From the NCBI RefSeq assembly GCF_900312745.1, contig NZ_OMPD01000014.1, forward strand, positions 682,001-746,000: a stretch of 64,000 nucleotides of DNA, given 5' to 3'. The notes below the pieces were generated by a model. It searched no databases, was not told where the DNA came from, and saw only the letters and a list, made by a program, of their open reading frames with translations. Source of the stretch: Aquimarina sp. AU58 (GTDB taxonomy: Bacteria; Bacteroidota; Bacteroidia; Flavobacteriales; Flavobacteriaceae). Made by a program: the position numbers and the translations under genes. Position 1 is the first letter of the stretch. Each line of letters opens with the position of its first letter. Positions 1 through 7,451 of the stretch are shown here, piece by piece.

Positions 1-35
1 CGATTGCTAATCTGCTAAAAGAAAACAATGCTTAA
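1..35 (+). CDS. C-terminal end of an upstream gene, probably the ABC transporter ATPase of a nos-type cluster (partial)
   Basis: Only the last ten codons are in the window. Frame 3 stays open from the first base to a TAA at 33-35 and would end in IANLLKENNA; the other two forward frames hit stops earlier. The stop overlaps the start of the next gene by eight bases, the tight coupling expected between an ABC ATPase and its permease. NosF-type ATPases usually precede NosY-type permeases, so this is the natural candidate, but ten residues cannot identify a family. Identity is inferred from context alone. Confidence 0.35.
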   Translation, partial: IANLLKENNA

Positions 36-810
36 GATTTTAAAATATAGTTTTTACGACCTTATCCGTAGCCGATGGAGTTATGTATACCTGCTTTTTT
101 ATTTAGCATTGGGATTTGTATTATTATTCCTGAATAATGATTTGTCTAAAGCCGTAATCACTTTGATGAATGTGATTATCATTCTTGTTCCTCTTATCGG
201 AACCATTTTTGGAGTAATGTATTATTATAATTCTAAAGAATTTACAGAATTGCTTTTGGCACAACCCATTAAAAGATCATCTATATTTCTTGGGCAATAC
301 CTGGGGGTAGCACTTTCTCTTTCTATGAGTTTGATAATAGGGCTAGGGTTACCATTTGCTATGTATGGTCTCTTTCAATCGAATACGATTTGGGAATTTT
401 TATTACTTCTCATTACAGGCACATTTTTGACATTAATTTTTACTGCACTGGCATTTAACATTGCGCTGTATAATGAAAATAAGATAAAAGGATTTAGTTA
501 TGCTATTTTACTTTGGTTATTTATGGCAGTAATCTATGACGGTCTTTTTTTAATGTCATTAATCATGTTTGAATCATATCCATTAGATAAATTTTCAATA
601 GGAGTAACCTTATTTAACCCTATTGATTTATCCAGGATTTTGATCTTATTGAAACTTGATATTTCTGCTTTACTAGGATATACTGGTGCTGTTTTTCAGA
701 AATTCTTTGGTACTAATTTAGGAGTAATTTTATCTTGTATTGCACTTTCTATTTGGGTATTTTTACCTACATTCAACATCTATAGAAAATCTAAGAAAAA
801 AGATTTTTAA
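28..810 (+). CDS. ABC-2 type permease, NosY-like
   Basis: This is a 260-residue integral membrane protein with about six hydrophobic segments (near residues 19-36, 42-67, 91-116, 124-148, 156-181 and 231-250) and no soluble domain. Size and layout fit ABC-2 permeases of the NosY group, which with NosF and NosD help mature the copper centres of nitrous oxide reductase. The tract KEFTELLLAQPIKRSSIFLG after the second segment is typical of this group. It overlaps the preceding partial gene and is followed 32 bases later by a heme-copper-oxidase-like gene, a neighbour found in nos clusters of Bacteroidota. nosZ is not in the window, so the nos link is an inference; a generic ABC-2 permease is the alternative. 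Confidence 0.7.
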   Translation: MLKILKYSFYDLIRSRWSYVYLLFYLALGFVLLFLNNDLSKAVITLMNVIIILVPLIGTIFGVMYYYNSKEFTELLLAQPIKRSSIFLGQYLGVALSLSMSLIIGLGLPFAMYGLFQSNTIWEFLLLLITGTFLTLIFTALAFNIALYNENKIKGFSYAILLWLFMAVIYDGLFLMSLIMFESYPLDKFSIGVTLFNPIDLSRILILLKLDISALLGYTGAVFQKFFGTNLGVILSCIALSIWVFLPTFNIYRKSKKKDF

Positions 811-842
811 CGCTAGATTTATTGTACTGAAGAGACTGTTGC

Positions 843-2060
843 ATGATAAATTCAAAACGAGACACCATGATATCACTCGCCTTTTTTCTATTGGCAGCTG
901 CACTTGGTGTTTTTTTAAGATTTTTATATGTTTTTGATATATCTGTAGACTATAGGTATATTGTACATACTCACTCTCATATTGCATTATTAGGATGGGT
1001 GTATATTGGTTTAACAACGTTGCTTTACAAATTGTATTTGAGGAAGAGTAATGTTGGTAAGGGATATAGGAATATTTTCTGGTTTACCCAATTTACTTTA
1101 TTAGGAATGTTGTTTAGCTTTCCTTTTCAAGGATATGCATTATTCTCGATAACTTTTTCTACACTTTTTCTTTTCGCTTCGTATGGGTTTACCTGGTTTT
1201 TTATTAAAAATGTACCCGAGAAGTTTAAGAATACAAAATCCTATAAATGTATAAAGATTTCTTTGTGGTACATGATTATTTCTAGTATTGGCCCCTGGGC
1301 ATTAGGAGCGATAATGAGTACATTAGGAGCAGATTCTATCTGGTATAGACTAGCCATTTATTTTTATTTACATTTTCAATATAACGGATGGATGATACTA
1401 GCCTTATTTGGGTTACTAATTTTTATTCTTGAAGATCAAAAAGTAAGTATCTCTAATAGTGATTTTAATGGCTTCTTCTGGGCAATTAATCTTGGGATTG
1501 TTTTAAGTTTTTTCCTTTCGGTATTATGGACTAAACCGGCAAGTATTTATTATATTTTGGGAGGAATAGGTAGCCTACTTCAGGGTATAGCATTTTTGAT
1601 ATTTATTAAACTACTAATGAAATCAAGAATGGTATTGAGTACTGTGTTTTCTGGTTTTCAAAAAAAATTATTGAGAACAGTAGGTATTCTATTACTAGTT
1701 AAGTTTTTGCTACAGATAGCTTCTGCTTTTCCATATATTGCAAACCTGGCGACTACTATTGTAGATTTTACCATTGCTTATTTACACTGGACTTTTCTGG
1801 GAGTAGTAAGTATTAGTTTATTTGTATTCTTAGACTATTTTAAACTTATTAAGATTCCTAAAAAAGGATATTACATCTATCTTTTTGGGTTTGCTCTCAC
1901 AGAAGTATTAATTTTTTATAAAGGGGCAGTTATTTGGCTTGATTTTATTTTTTTCGAACACTATTTCGTTGCACTTTCAGTAGCGAGTATTGTGGTCTTG
2001 ATTGGTATTGGTTCTCTTTTTATCGCCAATTTAAGATTGGTTACAAAAAATGACAACTAG
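843..2060 (+). CDS. Polytopic membrane protein resembling heme-copper oxidase subunit I, linked to a nos-type cluster
   Basis: This 405-residue protein is almost entirely hydrophobic, with roughly eleven to twelve membrane helices. A histidine cluster H42-T-H44-S-H46 lies at the start of helix 2, followed by ALLGW, and further histidines sit in helices near residues 178 (YLHFQYNGW) and 314 (YLHWTFLG). Such helix-embedded histidines resemble heme and copper ligands of subunit I-like or NnrS-like proteins. It is shorter than a catalytic subunit I, and I could not match the full ligand set. It follows the NosY-like permease by 32 bases, so one transcript is likely. It may carry electrons or bind metal in N2O or NO metabolism; this is inferred. 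Confidence 0.5.
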   Translation: MINSKRDTMISLAFFLLAAALGVFLRFLYVFDISVDYRYIVHTHSHIALLGWVYIGLTTLLYKLYLRKSNVGKGYRNIFWFTQFTLLGMLFSFPFQGYALFSITFSTLFLFASYGFTWFFIKNVPEKFKNTKSYKCIKISLWYMIISSIGPWALGAIMSTLGADSIWYRLAIYFYLHFQYNGWMILALFGLLIFILEDQKVSISNSDFNGFFWAINLGIVLSFFLSVLWTKPASIYYILGGIGSLLQGIAFLIFIKLLMKSRMVLSTVFSGFQKKLLRTVGILLLVKFLLQIASAFPYIANLATTIVDFTIAYLHWTFLGVVSISLFVFLDYFKLIKIPKKGYYIYLFGFALTEVLIFYKGAVIWLDFIFFEHYFVALSVASIVVLIGIGSLFIANLRLVTKNDN

Positions 2061-2102
2061 TTTATAGTGTGTTATAGAAGTCAAAGATTTTGAAATTTGA
2101 TA

Positions 2103-3494
2103 TTATTCTTGAAACCTATTGCTGATTACTTTGTCAATGGTGCTTTTAATCATATCGGCATATTCTTTATCTGCTTCTTCAACTCTATAATTTATATCTG
2201 TAGCGTCTACTCCTGTAAAAAATTTGGCAAAAGATAATCCCACCATATACATTCCTTCAATAGAAAGGTGAGTATTATCACTGTTTCCTGCATATAATCG
2301 ATTATATAAAGCTTTATCTGTAGTAGTGTCATCCAGATATATCTGATATACTACAGATGCTACATCTACAAATTGAATCCCGAGTTCATTGCATAATTTC
2401 TTAGTTTCTTTAAGATTTGTTTCGTAAGTGTCTTGACGATTTTTTAGAGACCAAGGGTGATAAATAACGGGGATACTTTTTTCATCCCGAATTAGATCTA
2501 TAAATATTTTTCCGTAAGCTCTGAAATCTTCAAGATGATCAGAGGGCTCATCTAGCATAGGCTGGAGTACTGTAACAGTATGTTGCTCTTTGATAGCATC
2601 AATTTCATAAGTGTCTCCTGGACTATCGGGATTAGGAGGGTTATCATATCCATAATGCCTTTTTAAGGAAGCACCTCCTCTGATAGATTCTACAAAACCA
2701 TTATTCAAGTTTAGTTCATTGTAAATTTGTTGTAAATGATATTTTACGGCCCCTTTTTTACTTTCACTATCATCACCCCACCTGGGACCAAAAGGATGTG
2801 TCAGGCTATTACCAACAAATAAGATATCTGCCGGAGCTTCAAGAAATACTGGTTCTTTAATAGAAATAGTAATGTTTGCCTTAGTTTCTGTATTATCCTT
2901 TTCTTTTGCAGTAACGTTTAATATGTATTTTCCTATTGTACCATTATTATACACTATGTTATTCTCCGAGGTACGGGTAAAATTTTCCTCGGGAGTAACT
3001 GTATACGTAATAGAATTTCCATCTTTATCTCTATCAGGGCCAAGAGTTATTGTCAAATCTTTATTGATATGAACACTTAAAAACTGATTTGTAATTAGAG
3101 GTTCTGCCTCATTATTATCCACTTCTTTGAAAACCAAGTCATCAATAGTCTTTTTTGAGTCTTCTAATATTATGGATGCATTGGCATAAAACTGAACTTT
3201 ATCATTTTCATAAAACCTGACTTCTAACTTATACTCTCCATATGGGATTTTGGTTAGGGTACCATTAAAAATATGGGTGACATGGTCTATATTAAAATCA
3301 AATGTGTTTTGATAAATGTCGTTGGTAATTACTGCAGTTGCTTTTGATATCAAAAATCCAGCATCAAATATAATTTTGTTGTTATGAACAATATCTAATG
3401 TTGCTTCATTGATTACTTGTTGAGAATTATCATCGTTACTACACGCAAATGATAAGACAAAGCAAATAGTGAAAAAAGACAATTTTATTTTCAT
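2103..3494 (-). CDS. Lipoprotein with Cadherin-like domain and SGNH/GDSL-type hydrolase domain
   Basis: The 463-residue protein starts with a lipoprotein signal (LSFAC, lipid-bearing Cys18), so it is probably outer-membrane or surface anchored. Residues about 30-125 form an uncharacterised beta-rich region. Residues about 134-214 form a Cadherin/Ig-like domain with ITYTVTPEENF and ILNVTAKEKD. The C-terminal half carries the SGNH nucleophile block FVGNSLTHPFG (Ser230) and the late Asp-x-x-His block DNTHLS (Asp406, His409). SGNH hydrolases usually remove acyl groups from sugars or lipids; the substrate here is unknown. The next gene upstream on the same strand (3516-5144) starts with a closely similar beta domain, so the two probably act together. 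Confidence 0.75.
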   Translation of the reverse strand: MKIKLSFFTICFVLSFACSNDDNSQQVINEATLDIVHNNKIIFDAGFLISKATAVITNDIYQNTFDFNIDHVTHIFNGTLTKIPYGEYKLEVRFYENDKVQFYANASIILEDSKKTIDDLVFKEVDNNEAEPLITNQFLSVHINKDLTITLGPDRDKDGNSITYTVTPEENFTRTSENNIVYNNGTIGKYILNVTAKEKDNTETKANITISIKEPVFLEAPADILFVGNSLTHPFGPRWGDDSESKKGAVKYHLQQIYNELNLNNGFVESIRGGASLKRHYGYDNPPNPDSPGDTYEIDAIKEQHTVTVLQPMLDEPSDHLEDFRAYGKIFIDLIRDEKSIPVIYHPWSLKNRQDTYETNLKETKKLCNELGIQFVDVASVVYQIYLDDTTTDKALYNRLYAGNSDNTHLSIEGMYMVGLSFAKFFTGVDATDINYRVEEADKEYADMIKSTIDKVISNRFQE

Positions 3495-3515
3495 TGTATT
3501 TGAACTAGGTTAGTG

Positions 3516-5144
3516 CTATAAACTAGGAATCTGATTTGGTTCTAATTCAATGATGTATGCATTACTGTCTTCATCTCTTCCGGCAAACCATGTGCTTGTA
3601 AATATTATTTTGGTAAAGTCTCTATTTACAGATCCTTTTGTTTCTGCCCAGTAATTTTTACCAGGGAATTTTGCATGATCTCCGTAAGTGTTCGAGATAT
3701 TTAATATTCTTCCGTCTTGTTTTAATTCTATAGCTATGAGTTTATTTTGTGCCCATCCATTTAGTGGGTTTGCACTTGAATAGGTAGATAATAGTGCCCA
3801 CCCTGGTTTATTGAAAGCTTTTAAAGAATAATGATTGGCAGCATTAATTGGTTTGTCACCACCAGAATTATATTGGTACAAATGGTTAAACTCTGTTTTT
3901 TGATTAGCTTGTATGTCGTACATAAAGATTTGACCTTCATTGTCCTGGTAATCTGCAGCTATGTATACATCATGTCCATTAGGGAGAATTCCTAAATCAG
4001 AATGCTCAGAGGTTCTATGCAATTGCACATAAGAAGAAAAATCTCTTGTATAGGCACGTGTTCCTACGCCATTTTGTGTACTAGAAGGAACTATATAATC
4101 CCCAGAGGGAGACATACTCACATGATCTGGTTTATCTCCATAATCTGCTTTGTCCAAATAGCCTACAATAGCATTCTCTTGTTGATCATAAACGATTAAC
4201 CCCAAAAAATAAAGGTCATTACCAACTACTTTTTCTATCATCAAACCTCGATACCTTCCATCTTTAGAGCTGGTTCCTTCGGCTTTTGTCCAGGCAGCTG
4301 CTGCATCTGGCCATATCTGTTTTACCGAGGTTAAACTAGTATTACCATTAATAGAAGCAACATTTGTAAGATCTATTATTGTTTTAACTTCATCGGTTAC
4401 TATATTATGTTCATAAAATTTAAGACCAATTCCGTTCAAATCTGTGTAAATAACTTTATTAGGATCCGTAAGGTGCCAGTCTATTTCACAATCTGAAGCA
4501 GGACCTTGTAGTTTTTTATAATGACTTCCGTCTATATTGTATACATGATAAAACCCATCTTCAGCATAAATTAAAATTTTTGTATCATCAATATTAAAAG
4601 ACTGCTTTCTAGAATATTCATTAACCATAAAGCTTGCGCCAGCACCATCTTGTGATGGATTGGATAATCGTCTTACCGTTGTTTTATAATGAGGGCTTGT
4701 ATATGATTCGCCGGGTAATAAAACAGTAGGGAAGTTAGGATCAGATTTTGGATCATAGAAATCATAGCCTTCAATTAGATCAAAACTAGTACTTTCTGCT
4801 TCTTTTACAGTAATATTAATTTTGGCAGTTATAGGGGTATTTATACCATCTGTAGCAGTCACATTAAGAGTTTCGACACCTACTTGACCAGACGTATATT
4901 CAATACTATTTTTTTCTGATGTAAAAGTAATTTTAGAATCTGGGGTTACTGTATATGTTAGTGTGTTGCCAGATGAATTTTTAAGATCTCCCAGAATGAT
5001 TTTTTTAGATTCATTTTGAATCGCTGTTATGTTTTGATCTTTAAGCCTGTATGAATCGGTATTTCCGTTAATAGGAGTATCATCATCTTTAGAACTACAG
5101 GATAAAAGTAAAAGGGCTAATAAAGGGTATATTAATATTTTCAT
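3516..5144 (-). CDS. Lipoprotein with Cadherin-like domain and a beta-propeller-like region
   Basis: The 542-residue protein has a lipoprotein signal ending LLLLSC (Cys16) followed by an acidic SSKDDD linker typical of Bacteroidota surface lipoproteins. Residues about 28-112 are a Cadherin-like domain with LTYTVTPDSKI and LNVTATDGIN, matching the domain in the neighbouring SGNH protein. The remaining 430 residues show repeated short strands with Asp/Gly turns (for example KILIYAEDGFYHVYNIDGSH, HVSMSPSGDYIVPSS, IFMYDIQANQKTEF), suggesting a WD40/PD40-like propeller. No catalytic motif is evident; it could bind or cleave a polysaccharide. It lies 21 bases upstream of the SGNH gene, so co-transcription is likely. 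Confidence 0.65.
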   Translation of the reverse strand: MKILIYPLLALLLLSCSSKDDDTPINGNTDSYRLKDQNITAIQNESKKIILGDLKNSSGNTLTYTVTPDSKITFTSEKNSIEYTSGQVGVETLNVTATDGINTPITAKINITVKEAESTSFDLIEGYDFYDPKSDPNFPTVLLPGESYTSPHYKTTVRRLSNPSQDGAGASFMVNEYSRKQSFNIDDTKILIYAEDGFYHVYNIDGSHYKKLQGPASDCEIDWHLTDPNKVIYTDLNGIGLKFYEHNIVTDEVKTIIDLTNVASINGNTSLTSVKQIWPDAAAAWTKAEGTSSKDGRYRGLMIEKVVGNDLYFLGLIVYDQQENAIVGYLDKADYGDKPDHVSMSPSGDYIVPSSTQNGVGTRAYTRDFSSYVQLHRTSEHSDLGILPNGHDVYIAADYQDNEGQIFMYDIQANQKTEFNHLYQYNSGGDKPINAANHYSLKAFNKPGWALLSTYSSANPLNGWAQNKLIAIELKQDGRILNISNTYGDHAKFPGKNYWAETKGSVNRDFTKIIFTSTWFAGRDEDSNAYIIELEPNQIPSL

Positions 5145-5460
5145 AATTATGGGGGTATGTATGAGTAGGCAAATTATTATTCTAATACTGTAATCTATAC
5201 CCTGTTTTCAGTGAAATTGATAAACTTCAATTTAATGTAGTTAGTGAAGTCTGAAAAATGTAAGAGGTTTAATACAAATCCATATTTTAGATCCGCCTAC
5301 AAAATAACTCTTAATGCTTTGCTAAAGTTTAGTTAAGCGAGAAAAAGTACATTAAGAAGAGCAAAAAAGTGCAATACTAATTCTTCTTTAGGGCCATACT
5401 TTTGCCCCAGTAATTAATTACGATTTAATTAAAATTTTAACCCTTAAAACCTTTTCTGAA
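5145..5460. other. Divergent intergenic region between the lipoprotein genes
   Basis: This 316-base gap separates the start of the minus-strand propeller lipoprotein from the start of the plus-strand small lipoprotein, so it should hold promoters for both. On the plus strand a TACTTTTG element is present at 5397-5404. I saw no repeat, RNA gene or convincing short coding region. Confidence 0.5.
5397..5404 (+). promoter_or_regulatory. Candidate Bacteroidota -7 promoter element
   Basis: TACTTTTG matches the TAnnTTTG consensus of the main Bacteroidota sigma factor. It would start transcription about 50 bases upstream of the small lipoprotein at 5461. No clear TTTG -33 element lies at the expected distance, so the call is tentative. 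Confidence 0.45.
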
Positions 5461-5958
5461 ATGAAAAAATTAATGTATTGCTCAATCTTTATTTTATCTC
5501 TATTTTCTTTTATTGCTTGTGACAAAGACGAAACTGAATCCGTTGAACCTACAAATGTAATAGAGACTGAAACAAGTATTCTAAACCAATTAGAAACAAA
5601 CAACCTTAAATCAGAGTCGTCAATTACCCGAGCTTCTTCTATAGATGGTCAATATACTATTAAAGGATGTGATGGTGGTCCTGGTTATGGTTTTTTTACC
5701 GTTAGTACAGTAAACGGGAGAGTGCAAGCTAGAGGTCAATTTGATTTCATTTATTTTACTATATACGGAAGATTAAATTCTGAAGGTAATTATGTATTTA
5801 ACTGGCAGGAATCTGCGCTTGATAATGATCCAAGAACAGGAGTTAAATCAACTCAGGTAGGTATGTATATTAGTGCAGACAGATCAATAACTCGCGGATG
5901 GGTGAGAAACATTAGGTTTAATGGAGAAATAGAGATCACAAATCGTTATTGTAAGTAA
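5461..5958 (+). CDS. Small secreted lipoprotein of unknown function
   Basis: The 165-residue protein has a lipoprotein signal peptide ending FSFIAC (Cys20) followed by an acidic linker (DKDETESVEP). Residues about 60-165 are rich in short beta strands, aromatic residues and glycine (GYGFFTVSTVNGRVQARGQF), and two cysteines (in KGCDGG and at NRYCK near the C-terminus) could form a disulfide. I do not recognise the family. The gene stands alone between its own promoter candidate and a strong hairpin at 5992-6017, so it is probably monocistronic. Confidence 0.6.
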   Translation: MKKLMYCSIFILSLFSFIACDKDETESVEPTNVIETETSILNQLETNNLKSESSITRASSIDGQYTIKGCDGGPGYGFFTVSTVNGRVQARGQFDFIYFTIYGRLNSEGNYVFNWQESALDNDPRTGVKSTQVGMYISADRSITRGWVRNIRFNGEIEITNRYCK

Positions 5959-5991
5959 TTCCTAAAAGATTTCTATTATATATAATATGTA

Positions 5992-6017
5992 AAAGGCACC
6001 TTTTTTAAGGTGCCTTT
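5992..6017 (+). terminator. Hairpin after the small lipoprotein gene
   Basis: A perfect 11-base-pair stem (5992-6002 with 6007-6017, sequence AAAGGCACCTT and its complement) closes a TTTT loop 33 bases after the stop codon. Only three T residues end the 3' arm and no long U tract follows, so it may stop transcription weakly or stabilise the mRNA end. Confidence 0.65.
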
Positions 6018-6108
6018 GTGCGTGTATACGTTTCCCTGCTTAAAGAAAACTATAACAATTAGACTTGAAAAACTAGAGTAGTATCATTATCAAAAAACAC
6101 TTTTGTGT

Positions 6109-6129
6109 CAGTTCCGAAAAATGAAACTG
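6109..6129 (-). repeat. Dispersed stem-loop element, copy 1 (core only)
   Basis: Read on the minus strand this contains AGTTTCATTTTTCGGAACTG, the exact 20-base core also found at 30110-30129 and 61090-61109. The ends pair as a seven-base stem with one G-T wobble around a seven-base loop. The upstream GTACAATGATAA block of the other two copies is not present here. Confidence 0.7.
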
Positions 6130-6200
6130 AGACCTAATAGATATATAAAAACTAAATATTGAAAATGCTCTTCGAAAGAAAAAAATTGATAAATAAAAGA

Positions 6201-6231
6201 AAAACTCAGGAGAATGTTCCTGGGTTTTTTT
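6201..6231 (+). terminator. Rho-independent terminator
   Basis: An 11-base-pair stem with one G-T wobble (6201-6211 with 6218-6228) closes a six-base loop and runs into a T tract reaching 6231. It ends transcription towards the HupE/UreJ_2 gene; the transcript it serves is either lipoprotein read-through or an unannotated short RNA. Confidence 0.75.
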
Positions 6232-6348
6232 GATTTTGGTAGTTGCTTGTGTTTCAGAATTTCTTAAACTTTTGATAAGAATTTTTCATGTATTTCTTCG
6301 TTCTTGTATTTAGTTGTACATTAGTCCCACACCTCAAAACCTAAAATT

Positions 6349-6933
6349 ATGTCAGAGTTTTGGCTTTATATAAAGCTGGGTTTTGGTCACGTGCTAGATT
6401 GGCATGCTTATGACCATATTTTATTTCTAATTGCGCTAACAGTAGGGTATACTTTTGATAACTGGAAACGTATTTTATTACTGGTTACCATATTTACAAT
6501 AGGACATACATTGTCTTTATTCCTGGCAGCATATGATGTAGTATCAGTAAATTCGAGATTGGTAGAATTCTTGATTCCTGTAACCATTTTGATTACAGGA
6601 TTGTTTAATGTATTTACTGTAAAGAATACTTCAAAAAACAGTAAAATAGGAATCTTATACGGAGTAACTCTTTTTTTTGGATTAATTCATGGATTAGGGT
6701 TTTCTAGTTATTTTAGAGCAATTAGTAGTAATGTGAATTCTAAAATTTTACCCTTAATTGAGTTTGCATTAGGGGTTGAAGTTGCACAGATTGTTATTGT
6801 TTTATTAGTTCTTATAGTTAGCTTTATATTTCAGACCTTTTTTCGATTTTCAAAACGAGATTGGATACTTGTTGTTTCTTCTATTGTAATAGGGATGGTA
6901 ATCCCCATGCTTATTGCAAATAAAATTTGGTGA
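6349..6933 (+). CDS. HupE/UreJ family membrane protein
   Basis: The 194-residue protein has about six membrane helices. The HupE/UreJ_2 signature is clear: LGFGHVLDWHAYDHILFLIAL at the start and FGLIHGLGFSSYFR in the middle, with histidines in helices that may bind nickel or another metal. Related proteins carry nickel or cobalt for hydrogenase or urease, but neither enzyme is encoded here and the short form in Bacteroidota has no settled role. It starts the plus-strand run followed by dCMP deaminase (86-base gap) and the S41 protease. Confidence 0.85.
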   Translation: MSEFWLYIKLGFGHVLDWHAYDHILFLIALTVGYTFDNWKRILLLVTIFTIGHTLSLFLAAYDVVSVNSRLVEFLIPVTILITGLFNVFTVKNTSKNSKIGILYGVTLFFGLIHGLGFSSYFRAISSNVNSKILPLIEFALGVEVAQIVIVLLVLIVSFIFQTFFRFSKRDWILVVSSIVIGMVIPMLIANKIW

Positions 6934-7019
6934 ATAAGTAGTGATTAAGGTTGTATTTGCCACATCGTAATAATATATTCGTACTTTGATTGTTATCAAT
7001 ACACTAGTCATTCTATTTT

Positions 7020-7451
7020 ATGTCAAAAAAAAAACAACTGAAGTACGATAAAGCCTATCTAAGGATTGCAAGAGAATGGGGAAAGTTATCTCATTGTGAA
7101 AGAAAAAAAGTTGGTGCGGTTATTGTAAAGGATAGAATGATTATTTCAGATGGATTTAATGGAACCCCAACAGGTTTTGAGAATCCATGTGAAGACGAAG
7201 AAGGATATACAAAGTGGTATGTATTGCATGCAGAAGCAAATGCGATTTCTAAAGTAGCTTCTTCTACTCAATCATGTAGAGGAGCAACATTATATATTAC
7301 ATTATCACCATGTAAGGAGTGTAGTAAATTGATTCACCAGGCAGGAATAAAACGCATAGTGTATCAAATAGGTTATAAAGATGACTCTGGTTTGCAGTTT
7401 CTTGCTAAAGCTGGAGTAGAAATAGAACAGATTACGGATTTAGAAGAATAA
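7020..7451 (+). CDS. Deoxycytidylate (dCMP) deaminase family protein
   Basis: The 143-residue protein is a zinc-dependent deaminase. It has the catalytic HAEANAI block (zinc-binding His and proton-shuttling Glu) and the PCKECS block with two zinc-binding cysteines. The N-terminal part GAVIVKDRMIISDGFNGTP with ENPCED is typical of ComEB-type dCMP deaminases, which convert dCMP to dUMP for dTTP synthesis. The stop codon overlaps the ATG of the S41 protease by one base (TAATG), so they are translationally coupled. A TTTG (6956) with TACTTTG (6982) gives a loose promoter upstream. A tRNA or free-base deaminase is less likely given the ENPCED insert. Confidence 0.88.
   Translation: MSKKKQLKYDKAYLRIAREWGKLSHCERKKVGAVIVKDRMIISDGFNGTPTGFENPCEDEEGYTKWYVLHAEANAISKVASSTQSCRGATLYITLSPCKECSKLIHQAGIKRIVYQIGYKDDSGLQFLAKAGVEIEQITDLEE

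Larger units (their letters stand above)
5959..6348. other. Intergenic region with two hairpins and one copy of a dispersed stem-loop
   Basis: This 390-base gap lies between the small lipoprotein and the HupE/UreJ_2 gene. It holds the hairpin at 5992-6017, a dispersed stem-loop core at 6109-6129 (minus orientation) and a second, stronger terminator at 6201-6231. The second terminator has no gene of its own, so either read-through from the lipoprotein or a short RNA in 6020-6200 ends there. No convincing coding region was seen. Confidence 0.5.
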
